Of a stretch of DNA of 64,000 nt, positions 10,801 through 20,700 are shown piece after piece. Source of the DNA: Hermodice carunculata (lineage: Eukaryota > Annelida > Polychaeta > Eunicida > Amphinomidae); the NCBI GenBank assembly GCA_964020975.1, contig OZ026612.1:132852441-132916440 (forward strand), in the 5' to 3' direction. A program made the position numbers and the translations under genes. Under the pieces are notes generated by a model. It was not told the origin of the DNA and ran no database searches. It saw nothing but the letters and a program-made list of their open reading frames with translations. Positions within the stretch are counted from its first letter, which is position 1. Each line of letters opens with the position of its first letter.

Positions 10801-13208
10801 TACATTTAATTGTAAATGGGTCAGAGAACAAGGCAAACTGACATACAATACATGTCCCGCACCATATGCATGCTCACAACTGCCTACATGCACAGAGCCT
10901 TCACAAATTTACAGTTACATTATTTTATCATTGATCATCACCTGAATCAGAAGCACCAAAACTCTGCCACTGATGATACCTGACAAATATAATGGCAGGT
11001 GTGTTTCTCAAGCAAACATACTTTACAAGTAAAGCGAGATGTTCCTTCTAAGTTCACATTCAAAGGCATACATTGTATATGTTAAGGATACCCAGCAGTG
11101 TACTGATTAGAGCACATAATCACAAAGTAAACATTTCAAGAGGGATGGTCCCACGCAGGAAGGTTTGCACCTACTGAGAGGGCAGTGGAATACCCTACTA
11201 TTGTGCAGCAAAAACCAACAAAGTTTCAATGATAAAGTTGACATTATATACAACTAAGTAGTCACAAAATGACCCCTGAGTTACCAGGGACTGATATACC
11301 TGTGGCGGAAAGGGCACCTGTTGACTGGTCAGGCATCATGGGCTGGTTGCTGTATACAAGCACGTGTGTACCTTACTATCTGCTCTCCCTCTTGCCTGTG
11401 TCTCTCTTTACCCACACCTCGGTGTCTGTGTCTCTCTGATTGGCTGCTACTCTCACTATTGATCAATCACCAAGTTGCTTTCGTCCCAATTTAAGAGCAA
11501 TCTAGGCCTATCAGCAAATACATAAAACATAACAATAGGCGTCTGAGATGTAAGGGCAGGTGACATAATCAAGTGATCCTGTGTAGTGTGTGCGTGTTGG
11601 GGGGGGGGGGGGAGCCTGACAGGACAGCGGAAGTGTGGTATGCGATAACAACATAATTATAGTCTATTCTCTGTATATGTAGAAAGCCATCCCTCACACA
11701 GATTACTACATAATTAACTCCCTATCAACCAAGTACACATTTCTGCAGCCACGGGGACTGTGTCACGGCCCCTTTATGCTAAGATTTATCATTGAAATCA
11801 AGCTTGTCGCAATCTGAACATTTGGCCACACAAAGTGGGTGGACACTAGCATGAGGTATAACATTTGGTTTTAATTGGGAAAGATTTCAAAAAGTAGGCA
11901 AGCTGCCTGTGTAGTTATATCATAAGGTGCAGCTTTCTATCCAAATAAAGGGTATGCTTCTAAATGCTTGCCTGGAAGCAGTCCTTTCCAGCTTAACAAA
12001 TACAAATTTCACTGGACAATGACAACCCATTATGTTTTAAAACCTTTAAACAATTCATCAACTTTGTCTCTGCGTATTAACTATAATCACTGCCACTTCT
12101 GCAAGTGCTTTGATCTGGTAAATTAGTCCCAAGGAGGGCACCTTACCAGGAGAAGCTGGGGTAAACATTTAACAAACAATGGCACCAATTAACCCCTCGC
12201 ATTGAGTACCTACTTATTACAGTACAATTAACCCTAACAGCATGAACCAGGAGACTACTAGCCTCCTTGTGTAAAGCATGCCACTAATTATGTGTATTAC
12301 ACTTCAAACGGTTGGCCAGTTCATGGGTGTTTGGCATACACCCATTGGAAATATTTCATCAGGGAGAGTATGTCATGGTTATTTCAAGTGAGCTATTTTG
12401 CACAGTTTTTGCATTTGGAGCAATTCACAGCAATAATGAATTAAATACTTTGAAAATATTTATATCTACGATGACTGTGTTGAAATACATTTTCATTATC
12501 ATTTTTCTTTTCTTTTCTTTTTTTCTTTATTGGCAAAAACAACATACACATACATATGTTTAAAAAGAACATACACACACATGCACATGTTTCGACTTTT
12601 GACAAACTCCTCCAGTCACTTACACTTCACTCCTGAAACCTAAGACTTATAGTTTCATCTACATGATATAAAAAATTGACAATTTAAAACACCACAAAAC
12701 ACCCAGGTGCGTGTGAATTTACACTCATGTATAAAGTATCTTCCCTGCAATATTAGAAAATTTTGTAAATCAACACCTTCAAGACTCTCTCCTGGCATAT
12801 CTAAAATAACCGTCTTCTTATCTAAAACATACACTCGACTGATGTAACTATTGATCCATTGCAAAAATAAATTCCAGAATAAACCCAAGGCGAACTCTCT
12901 ACCCTCTTTGATAAACCCAAGCTTTCACAATTCCAAAGCAAATGTTCTCCTCTTCTGTCTCACACTTTTGCCAAGATTAGGGTAAATAAGAGAAATTCAA
13001 AATATAGCAAAAAATATATTAAATACATTTTTAACCACATATTTTACTGTTTTGATGCCAAATGACTGCAATATGGGTAAGTTTAAAGGCACAACTAAAT
13101 ATCTAAAGATGATTTTCTTTAAACTGAGAAGTTGGTATGAACCATGTTTAATAAATACATGCAATTAAGATTACTTAGATTTACATTTAAAATCCTCAAA
13201 ATAATTAT
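10801..13208. other. Unique DNA, no gene recognised
   Basis: Holds a G run at about 11600-11612 and a T-rich stretch near 12500-12525. No domain or family repeat recognised. Confidence 0.45.
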
Positions 13209-13600
13209 CAGTGGCCTGCCTTCAAAGCAGATCCAAGCTCCATGTTATATCTACTCTGCCAGGGTCTGCCCTTGTTTAACAAGGTCCATGTTTTAGCATT
13301 GAAAAAAGTGACTCAGTTTTCAATTGGCTGAGTATGGTTATCACAGTAACAGGCTACAGTACACAGAAGACTTGTTTAACTAGGTCACTGTTTAAGTATC
13401 CGAAAAGTGACTCAGTTTCTAATTAGCTGAGTATGATTACCACGGTAACAGGCTGCAATACACTAGGGACTCCAGGCTGGTACTAGGGTCATAGTATAGT
13501 TTTATTTCCCTTACTATACATAAAATTCTGTCAAAGAGGGGCAGACCAATTGTAGTTAAGATAACATGGAATTTTGTCTGCTTTGGAGGCAAATCAGTGG
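13209..13600. mobile_element. Fold-back element with ~62-bp inverted ends
   Basis: The left end (13209-13272, beginning CAGTGGCCTGCCTTCAAAGC) is inversely repeated at 13538-13600 (ending TTGGAGGCAAATCAGTGG). Shared blocks are CCAAAGCAGA/TTCAAAGCAGA, CCATGTTAT and GGTCTGCCC. Between the ends lies a tandem duplication of about 100 bp (13271-13465). No transposase frame. No clear target duplication was found, so the superfamily is unassigned. Confidence 0.65.
13271..13465. repeat. ~100-bp tandem duplication inside the fold-back element
   Basis: Unit 1 starts CTTGTTTAACAAGGTC at 13271 and unit 2 CTTGTTTAACTAGGTC at 13371. Both contain AAAGTGACTCAGTTT, the GCTGAGTATG block and GTAACAGGCT, with scattered substitutions. 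Confidence 0.8.
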
Positions 13601-14846
13601 GCTTTTTTATTTGCATTTTTCACATCAAAATTGTTGGTATGAGTTTGTATTTACCATAAAATTAATCCTGGTAGCCAGCTTACTGTAACCTTGCAAAGCA
13701 ATCAATTAAGAAAACCATTGGGAACATCACACCAGTCATCTGCCACATACTCATCAGGACCACTCCTTTGTTGTGCTCAAAGCCTCCACTATGTCTGGTG
13801 TGAGCTATTTTAATAAAGGTTTATACAAACTATAGTAACTGTTTTTCTTGCAAAAATGTTGTGATGGAACTGTACATGGCCCAGAGACACAGGTATATGA
13901 AATTCACCTATTGTCACTCATCTCACTTATTTTGGAAATTGCAGAAGTTGATCAATAAAAACTTGATTTTTGTGGATCAGCTAGGGTTTTTTTTGGTTTT
14001 GTTTTCTTTGAGTTTTGTTTTAACTTGGAAGTTATCTGCTGTTGACAAGTGTTTAGCTTCATCTTTAAAATGTTAAGGACCTGATTTCTGTCTTGTGTTG
14101 ATCAAATCTTGCCAAATATAATTGAAGACTTCCAGGAAACAGGCACTGCTGTTTTAGATAAATCAATTTTATGACTCTGTCCACAAGTCTATGATGGTGG
14201 AAACCCAACTACCCTATGTAATGAATTGTATTCTACATTTGAAAATGTTGGTAACCAGTTATAAAACAAATGCCACTGTGTTTCTGAGTGATACCTTATG
14301 CCACCCATCAAGCGATCAATTTACAACTGTAAAATATCGAGGCAATGGACCCTGCAGATGTGCTGTTATCATAATGACTAGCTACATGTATGGGCCAGCA
14401 TCAAGTATATTGTGCTTTTATACATGTCAACAACCCCCACACAGTTGGTGGCAATCCATGTGTGAGTCACATATTGTCTCTATGTGGGATATTTGATGCA
14501 GCTGATATATTACCGGCCCTGGCATCATTTTACAGTCTATTCTTTATTAGATGCTTGGCTGAATTTGTTTCACATGTAGATTACTCATAATTTTATTGTT
14601 TTCAACTTAGAACATGAAACCAATCTTGATCAGCAACATTGCAAGTATAATAGTTCAATTGACTAAATTTTTCACCAATATGCACTGCCAAACTTGTTTT
14701 TCTTCATATAATTTTCTGTGATGAATAAAGTTCTTCTCCTGGAAGTAGACATTGAGCACCATTTTCAATGCTACTATGGCTGTCTGGTGGGGCTGGGTAT
14801 GAGGCAGTGAAGGCCTCCAGCTGGGCATTCTGCCAGCACCAGCATC
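13601..14846. other. Unique DNA, no gene recognised
   Basis: No repeat or protein-like frame recognised. The 101-codon + frame at 14191-14496 has no similarity I know and overlaps another frame. Confidence 0.45.
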
Positions 14847-14847
14847 A

Positions 14848-14989
14848 CAGGCATAGACACATTGCTGTTACAGTGTGACAGGCATAGACACATTGCTGTT
14901 ACACTGTGATAGGCACTGACACATTTTGTTACACTGTGACAGGTATAGACACATATTGCTTTTCCACCATGACAGGCATAGAGACATCG
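14848..14989. repeat. Outlying block of the 33/36-bp minisatellite
   Basis: Four units of GACAGGCATAGACACATTGC followed by TGTTACACTGT, more diverged than the main block at 15125-15540. About 135 bp of unrelated sequence separates the two blocks. Confidence 0.75.
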
Positions 14990-15124
14990 TTTTTTTGTTA
15001 CAACAGCACGATACTTGTGTATCAACAGTTTTTTAACAGTTCGTGACGAGATACACACAGTATCGAAACCTGTCAAACATGCGTTTGCCATTCAACGGCT
15101 ACTTGCCTAGCCTCGCTCATGTCA

Positions 15125-15540
15125 TAGAGACATTGTTGTTACACTGTTTCAGGCATAGACACATATTGTTGTTACATGTGACATGCACATATTGTTGTTA
15201 CACTGTGACAGGCATAGACACATGTTGTTGTTGTTACACTGTGACAGGCATAGACACATGTTGTTGTTACACTGTGACGGGCCTAGAAACATGTTGTTGT
15301 TGTTACACTGTGACGGGCATAGAAACATGTTGTTGTTACACTGTGACAGGCATAGACACATATTATTGTTACACTGTGACAGACATAGACACATGTTGTT
15401 GTTGTTACACTGTGACAGGCATAGACACATGTTGTTGTTGTTACACTGTGACGGGCATAGAAACATGTTGTTGTTACACTGTGACAGGCATAGACACATA
15501 TTATTGTTACACTGTGACAGCCATAGACACATTGTTGCTG
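15125..15540. repeat. 33/36-bp minisatellite with variable TTG runs
   Basis: The unit is GTTACACTGTGACAGGCATA then GACACATG and (TTG)2 to (TTG)3. Units differ mainly in the number of TTG triplets, giving periods of 33 or 36, and in CAGGC/CGGGC. Open frames on both strands (up to 176 codons) are by-products. Confidence 0.9.
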
Positions 15541-15656
15541 CATGCATCCTATTTAGTGGCTATTTTGTTCTAGCCAATAGTCTTAAACTTTACGCCACAC
15601 AATTAGCGTGAATAATAGCTATACAGGATAACATGACAGGAAGGCATTGGACAACA

Positions 15657-15865
15657 ATTGGTTTGATACCCCCTTACGACTGAGTCAGTGGTTTTCCTAG
15701 ACATGAGTTGGGATGCTACTCCACGCCCAGCTCACGTCAAGAAAAGCTGTTGATCTGGGTGACGTTATCTTGCTAGGTTTTATCTATAATTCTTATTCAT
15801 ATTATTCTTCATTACTGTTGAAATTAATTCAAAAACATTAAAGCAGATGAAGGGGGAAAGGTTAA
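15657..15865 (+). mobile_element. TTAA-hairpin MITE, copy 3 (decayed arms)
   Basis: The right end, GGGGGAAAGGTTAA at 15852-15865, matches the end of the copy at 60188-60427. The left end is eroded (CCCCCTTACGACTGAGTC). The palindrome region, about 15678-15755, has clearly related but no longer perfect arms: TGGTTTTCCTAGACATGAGT on the left, GTCAAGAAAAGCTGTTGATC on the right. The body retains TCATTACTGTTGAAATTAAT and AAGCAGATG, as in copy 7. Confidence 0.7.
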
Positions 15866-17164
15866 AACCTGTTATCAAGCAGACACCATTCAAACATAGT
15901 CAGCAGATCACCTGTAAAACTGGGCCACAAGTGGTCACATGAATGAGGTGACCTCTTAGTGGAGGTCAAATAGCATGGAAAAAGTAGCACTGAGGACCTG
16001 ACGAATATGGTCTGAAGACACAGGTGGTCTCTTAATTGGAGAGGTGGTGGTGGTGGGGCTACTGCACTAGAACTTAAAAACATAATTGCATGTTTTTTAT
16101 CTCATACATTTCCCTACCTTTAGGCATTTTCTACTGTATGAGGTTGACAGTTGTCAAGGTTAAGAGTTAAAAATATGCCTAGACTGGGCTCTTGCTGGGC
16201 ATGGCAGTGCAGTAAGGCCCACTGATGCCATACAGTGCACACACTTTGGCTTCACTCAAAAAACACCAACTTCCGACTAAGCATGCGTATACCTCAAGTT
16301 ATTCTATGTCTTTGTGAGAAACACAAAGATACAATTCTATACAGAAGTCCAGATACATATGGGGCAAAAATTAACAGCATGAAATGACTTACATGTAATG
16401 CCTGATATTGTTGTAACAAACAATAGCTTGGCACATTGACTATGTTTGGTGATACAAGAATGCTGGGAACCAAGTGTAATGTCACACAACACTACGTTAC
16501 TCACGCCTACAGCATGCGAGGTGTACGGAGACGATGACTGCACAGAAGTCTATGTGCCAAGTCACTACATGTATGTACCTGTCTCTCTTCTTATCTGCCT
16601 ACCCATGCTCTATTTTCCCTGGCATCCCATTGTTATGTCTTTTTGTTGTGTTCTTGGAAAAACCTATTGTGTGCACGTCTTGTGTGTATTATTTGACTAA
16701 TTAACCTGTTTCTTGCATTGTGTTCATCATTACTGTTTGCTGTTTGTATTTGATTACAAATATCCCACACAAAAAAAAACTGTCATGTATTGATTTAAAT
16801 ATCAGCTTCTGAAACTGAATGCAATTACCAAGGTACAGATATGGGCCCTGCCATGTCTCATGTGAGATAGCATCAGTACGCTGCATGCCAAAACAAGCTG
16901 AATTGAACATTATATATATATATATATGAAATATAGCTGAGCACTTGATAAAAATTTTAACATAATGTATGATGTAGACAAAACATTTCAAGTCCTTCAA
17001 GTTGAAACCCCAATTGTGATGCTAGGAAAGTACATGGTATGCTGGCAGTGGTCAACCTGTGTAGCTATTGGATGGGCTCAAAACCAGCACAAATACATAC
17101 CACTTCTGCACTGGCAGCAGGGTCCATGGAGAATCGTTGAGGGAAGAAAGTACTGCATTGTGAT
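15866..17164. other. Unique DNA with short microsatellites
   Basis: Contains a (GGT)n-like run near 16040-16056 and a (TA)n run near 16912-16926. No gene recognised. Confidence 0.45.
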
Positions 17165-17245
17165 AGTCATGCTCTTCTACAGCTGAAGAAAGCATTTCAT
17201 CTGGTCAACCATGACATATTAATGTCTCTTGTTGCCTATTGTGCA
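17165..17245 (+). mobile_element. Remnant of a LINE reverse transcriptase
   Basis: Read from 17177, the frame gives LQLKKAFHLVNHDILMSLVA and then stops soon after. Non-LTR reverse transcriptases of the CR1/Jockey/L2 type carry a block close to LDLKKAFDTVNHDILLSKL around the first catalytic aspartates. Here the first D of that block is replaced by Q and the second (after KKAF) by H, so the catalytic site is lost. I see no recognisable RT sequence upstream or downstream, so it is a short, dead fragment. Confidence 0.5.
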
Positions 17246-19435
17246 TAACAGGTGGCTTTTCTAACACAAGTCTGAAGTTTCATAAAATCATAATGCACAT
17301 AAAAGCTAAGCTCTTGACCTTTGCCATTCAAAACAACAAATGCGAAAGTATCAGCTAGACATGATGCTTGCATAAGAACCATGGTAGGTATGGTAATTCC
17401 AAGAAAACGTCAGTATGGACACACAATCCACCCATATACCATACCCCAATCTAATGATAAACTTATCTTACCCTCAAAATGGCAAGGAAGAAAGAAGCCA
17501 GAGACATTTTTCTCCCATTTATCTTTATCTCACTTATACTGCATTTTTTTCCTTGTCACTTGATGACTTCATTGGCTTTTTTTTGTGACTCTTTAAAAAC
17601 AATTTACATCTATGTATAATTTTCATTCTACCTTTTCGACTTGATGGCTTCCGTGAATTTTTCTCTGTGACTGCTTCGTCCAAGAACCGGTAAAGTGGAG
17701 ACACCGTGTTCCTCGACATCTGGACTGCAGCTCTCCCATTTTCAACTGGCCTACTAGGGACTTCAACAGGTGAGGGGTGAGCAACAAGTAGGTGCCCCCA
17801 GGGGTTGTGGTCGTCCTTATCACTTCCACTGTCATCCACAAACATGTCCATGCCTGAGGCTTCCTTACCTGACAAACTTCTGTGCATTTTTTCAGTCATC
17901 ATCAAAAAGAGAACTGAACAGTGCCAACCTGCTTGACTGACTGATTGAAGTTAGTTATGCTTGTGGGCAAATCTAAATACATCAACTTTATGAAGATCTG
18001 AGGGGGAAGAGTTCACTTCACAGCACAGGTGTGCCAGGTAGATGGTCATCTTCAACAGATTAGATGAAACTTGCTCCCTGTGAGGCAGCTTGAACTGTTG
18101 CAGTTTAGGTCAACATTTGACAAAAGAAATGTGTCATACCAAAGCCATTGTTCATCACAGGTGCATTCTTTAAATTTGAGCAACTATTGCAGCTTTTGTG
18201 TATTTTTTAACAAAGCTGGAAGTTTACCTTTACAAAGTCAGACTGGACCATAAATAGGTTATCCTATATACTGGGCAATTGGCATTCTTTGATGCTGGGT
18301 GACAAAATACATTTTTTTTTATTATGGTTTGGGAGCCACATCAATATCTGTGGAACAACAGTGTGTGAGCAAATGAATGACATTTCATGGTTGTGTTTGC
18401 TAATGTACAGTGCAATTATCTTTGTGAACAATGGCTGCACAGACAATTAAACCATCAAAGTTGAATTATCACCCGGTTATTTCTTACTGCTCATTATGAT
18501 CCAATTCAGTTGGCCCAAAATTCCCACAGAGCACTGCATTAGCCACAGCTCCCCCATTCATGGTGGCCATTTACAATCTGGTTCAGATGGCTATTCCACG
18601 AAATTCTTCATGCGTAGCAACTTGAGTACCCCACCACAGGTATCCACAATAAAATAAGGTTATACCTGGATGGTCACAAAATGGAGAACAAATCCTCCTG
18701 GTCTATATCACGTGCTAGGTTTAGGAAAATTTAAAAGCTGTAAAAAGATGAAGTCATTGTTATTCTATGACATGAAGATACCCTGGTATCAGGTGTTGCG
18801 AGAATAGATTAGATTCAACAGCGTGTGTACACAGTTGATGCATGAATGAACACGGCCACATTAGTAACAAGGACACACAATGCACAATGTGACATAAACA
18901 TCTGCATTTTCAAGCAATACATTTGAGAAACAAAACCATCCCTAATTTTTTGAATGGATTGGCACCAAAAATTGACGCATACCCATTAACATTTGACCTT
19001 GAAAGTGTGGGAATATTTAGAAAATAGATAGAGCAATTTGGACAGATGATTCTTATTTTAATGAGTGTCCTTTTATTGACCTTTACTTTTATTTAAAAAA
19101 TAAACAAAACTCATCCGCCTGGTAGGAATCAGTTCACCACCTGATTCAATGCTATATTCATAATATTTCATGGAGAACATACCTCTGTACAATATTTGTT
19201 CTTTAAGACATTACCATGAGACATCCCCAATCTTTGGTGATGGTATTTTCTTGTGAAAACAAATTTAACCTGTTTACAATTAAGTTTGGATAGTGTGATG
19301 ATGAAAAATCTGACATACACTTGCATGATGGCAGTAGACTCACATGCAGGGTGGTCTCCAAACACAATAGCATTCCAGTTCACTTTTAAACAGTCTTAAC
19401 ATGATACTATCATTATTACTGAGTGATTCATATAT
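17246..19435. other. Unique DNA around the possible exon
   Basis: Apart from the minus-strand frame at 17534-17902 nothing is recognised. Contains a T run near 18313-18320. Confidence 0.45.
17534..17902 (-). CDS. Hypothetical frame, possible exon
   Basis: I do not recognise this product. From the ATG at 17902 the frame runs about 122 codons to a stop and is the most protein-like frame in the window. It has an acidic stretch (DDSGSDKDD), a proline-containing middle (HPSPVEVPSRPVEN), a plausible folded piece (VSPLYRFLDEAVTEK), and a strongly basic tail (KNSRKPSSRKGRMK, KSHKKKPMKSSSDKEK) like a nuclear-localisation or disordered segment. The frame stays open upstream of the ATG to about 17953, and a TTCAG that could act as a splice acceptor lies about 15-20 bases upstream of it. 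A shorter frame overlaps it on the same strand. It may equally be chance. Confidence 0.2.
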   Translation of the reverse strand: MMTEKMHRSLSGKEASGMDMFVDDSGSDKDDHNPWGHLLVAHPSPVEVPSRPVENGRAAVQMSRNTVSPLYRFLDEAVTEKNSRKPSSRKGRMKIIHRCKLFLKSHKKKPMKSSSDKEKNAV

Positions 19436-20026
19436 AGTCATGCTCCACCCTAGTGGCCCTTGTAATAGGTACAGCAGGGCTTGGCTTAAGTCATGCTCTG
19501 CCCTGGTGGCCCTTCTTGTTATAGCAAGACTTGGCTTAGGTCACGTTCCACCTTAGTGACCCTTGCTGTTATAACAGGACTTGGCTAAAGTCATGCTCCG
19601 CCCTAGTGGCCCTTGTTGTTATAGCAGGACTTGGCTTAAGTCATGCTCCGCCCTAGTGGCCCTTGTTGTTATAGCAGGACTTGGCTTAAGTCATGCTCCG
19701 CCCTAGTGGCCCTTGTTGTTATAGCAGGACTTGGCTAAAGTCATGCTCCGCCCTAGTGGCCCTTCTTGTTATAGCAGGACTTGGCTTAAGTCATGCTCCG
19801 CCCTAGTGGCCCTTGTTGTTATAGCAGGACTTGGCTAAAGTCATGCTCCGCCCTAGTGGCCCTTCTTGTTATAGCAGGACTTGGCTTAAGTCATGCTCCG
19901 CCCTAGTGGCCCTTGTTGTTATAGCAGGACTTGGCTTAAGTCATGCTCCGCCCTAGTGGCCCTTCTTGTTATAGCAGGACTTGGCTTAAATCATGCTCTG
20001 CCCTAGGGGCCCTTGTTGTTATAGCA
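19436..20026. repeat. 50-bp minisatellite, left part (~12 units)
   Basis: The unit is AAGTCATGCTCCGCCCTAGT then GGCCCTTGTTGTTATAGCAG and GACTTGGCTT. The central units are nearly identical, with alternating CTTCTTGTT/CTTGTTGTT and GGCTTAAG/GGCTAAAG variants; the edges are more diverged. The array is cut at TAGCA (20022-20026) by a 313-bp insertion and resumes at 20340. Confidence 0.9.
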
Positions 20027-20339
20027 AAACTCAAACTCAAAACTCATTTATTTTAGCCAATCAATACAATGACGATTTCAATATTGAGACATATGTACAT
20101 AATGATAAAAAATTGATTTGGCTTGGGGGACTCCTATTAAGACAAATACATGTCGCTCTCATAGGAGCCACCTTTAAGTCTTAAACATTTGAAACAACAT
20201 AGATGGCAGTTACTTAAACATTAAATGTCGAAATAAACTTCAAAATATAATACAGTTTACACACACAACATGGGTGGGAAAATATAATTGTTAATTATTT
20301 TGACAAACATAGCAGTTAATATATATTACAACTCTGTTC
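20027..20339 (-). mobile_element. LINE-type 3' end inserted in the 50-bp array
   Basis: The 313-bp insert is flanked by TAGCA on both sides (20022-20026 and 20340-20344), a likely 5-bp target duplication. On the minus strand it ends with AATAAA and then a TGAGTTTTGAGTTTGAGT-type tail, as in many CR1/L2-clade LINEs and their SINEs. It includes a two-stem hairpin: outer arms 20131-20137 and 20161-20167, inner arms 20141-20144 and 20151-20154. The same layout occurs in the element at 27212-27485. No frame is preserved; it is probably a 5'-truncated 3' UTR. Clade assignment is inference. Confidence 0.7.
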
Positions 20340-20700
20340 TAGCAGGACTTGGCTTAAGTCATGCTCCGCCCTAGTGGCCCTTGTTGTTATAGCAGGACTT
20401 GGCTTAAGTCATGCTCTGCCCTAGGAGCCCTTGTTGTTATAGCGGGACTTGGCTTAAGTCATGTTCCGTCCTAGTGGTCCTTGGAGTAGTTACAGCAGGA
20501 CTGAGCCAAAGTCATGCTCCACCCTAGCTGCCCTTCTAGCAGTTACAATAGGGCTTGGCCAAGTCAGGCTCTACCCCAGCTGCCTTCCCAGAAGTTAGTA
20601 CAGGACTTGGCTTAAGTCATGCTCAATCCCAGTGGCCTTCCAAGAAGTTGATGGATGCAGGGCTTGCAGGGCTAATGTCATGCTCCAGTTTAGCTGCCCT
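20340..20700. repeat. 50-bp minisatellite, right part
   Basis: The array resumes with TAGCAGGACTTGGCTTAAGT. About four good units are followed by increasingly diverged ones (AAGTCATGCTCCACCCTAGC, AGTCAGGCTCTACCCCAGCT) that fade out by about 20700. Confidence 0.8.

Noticed and set aside
15043-15611. Cys/Tyr-rich and Leu/His-rich frames across the TTG-containing minisatellite
   Set aside because: By-product of repeat units of 33 and 36 bp.
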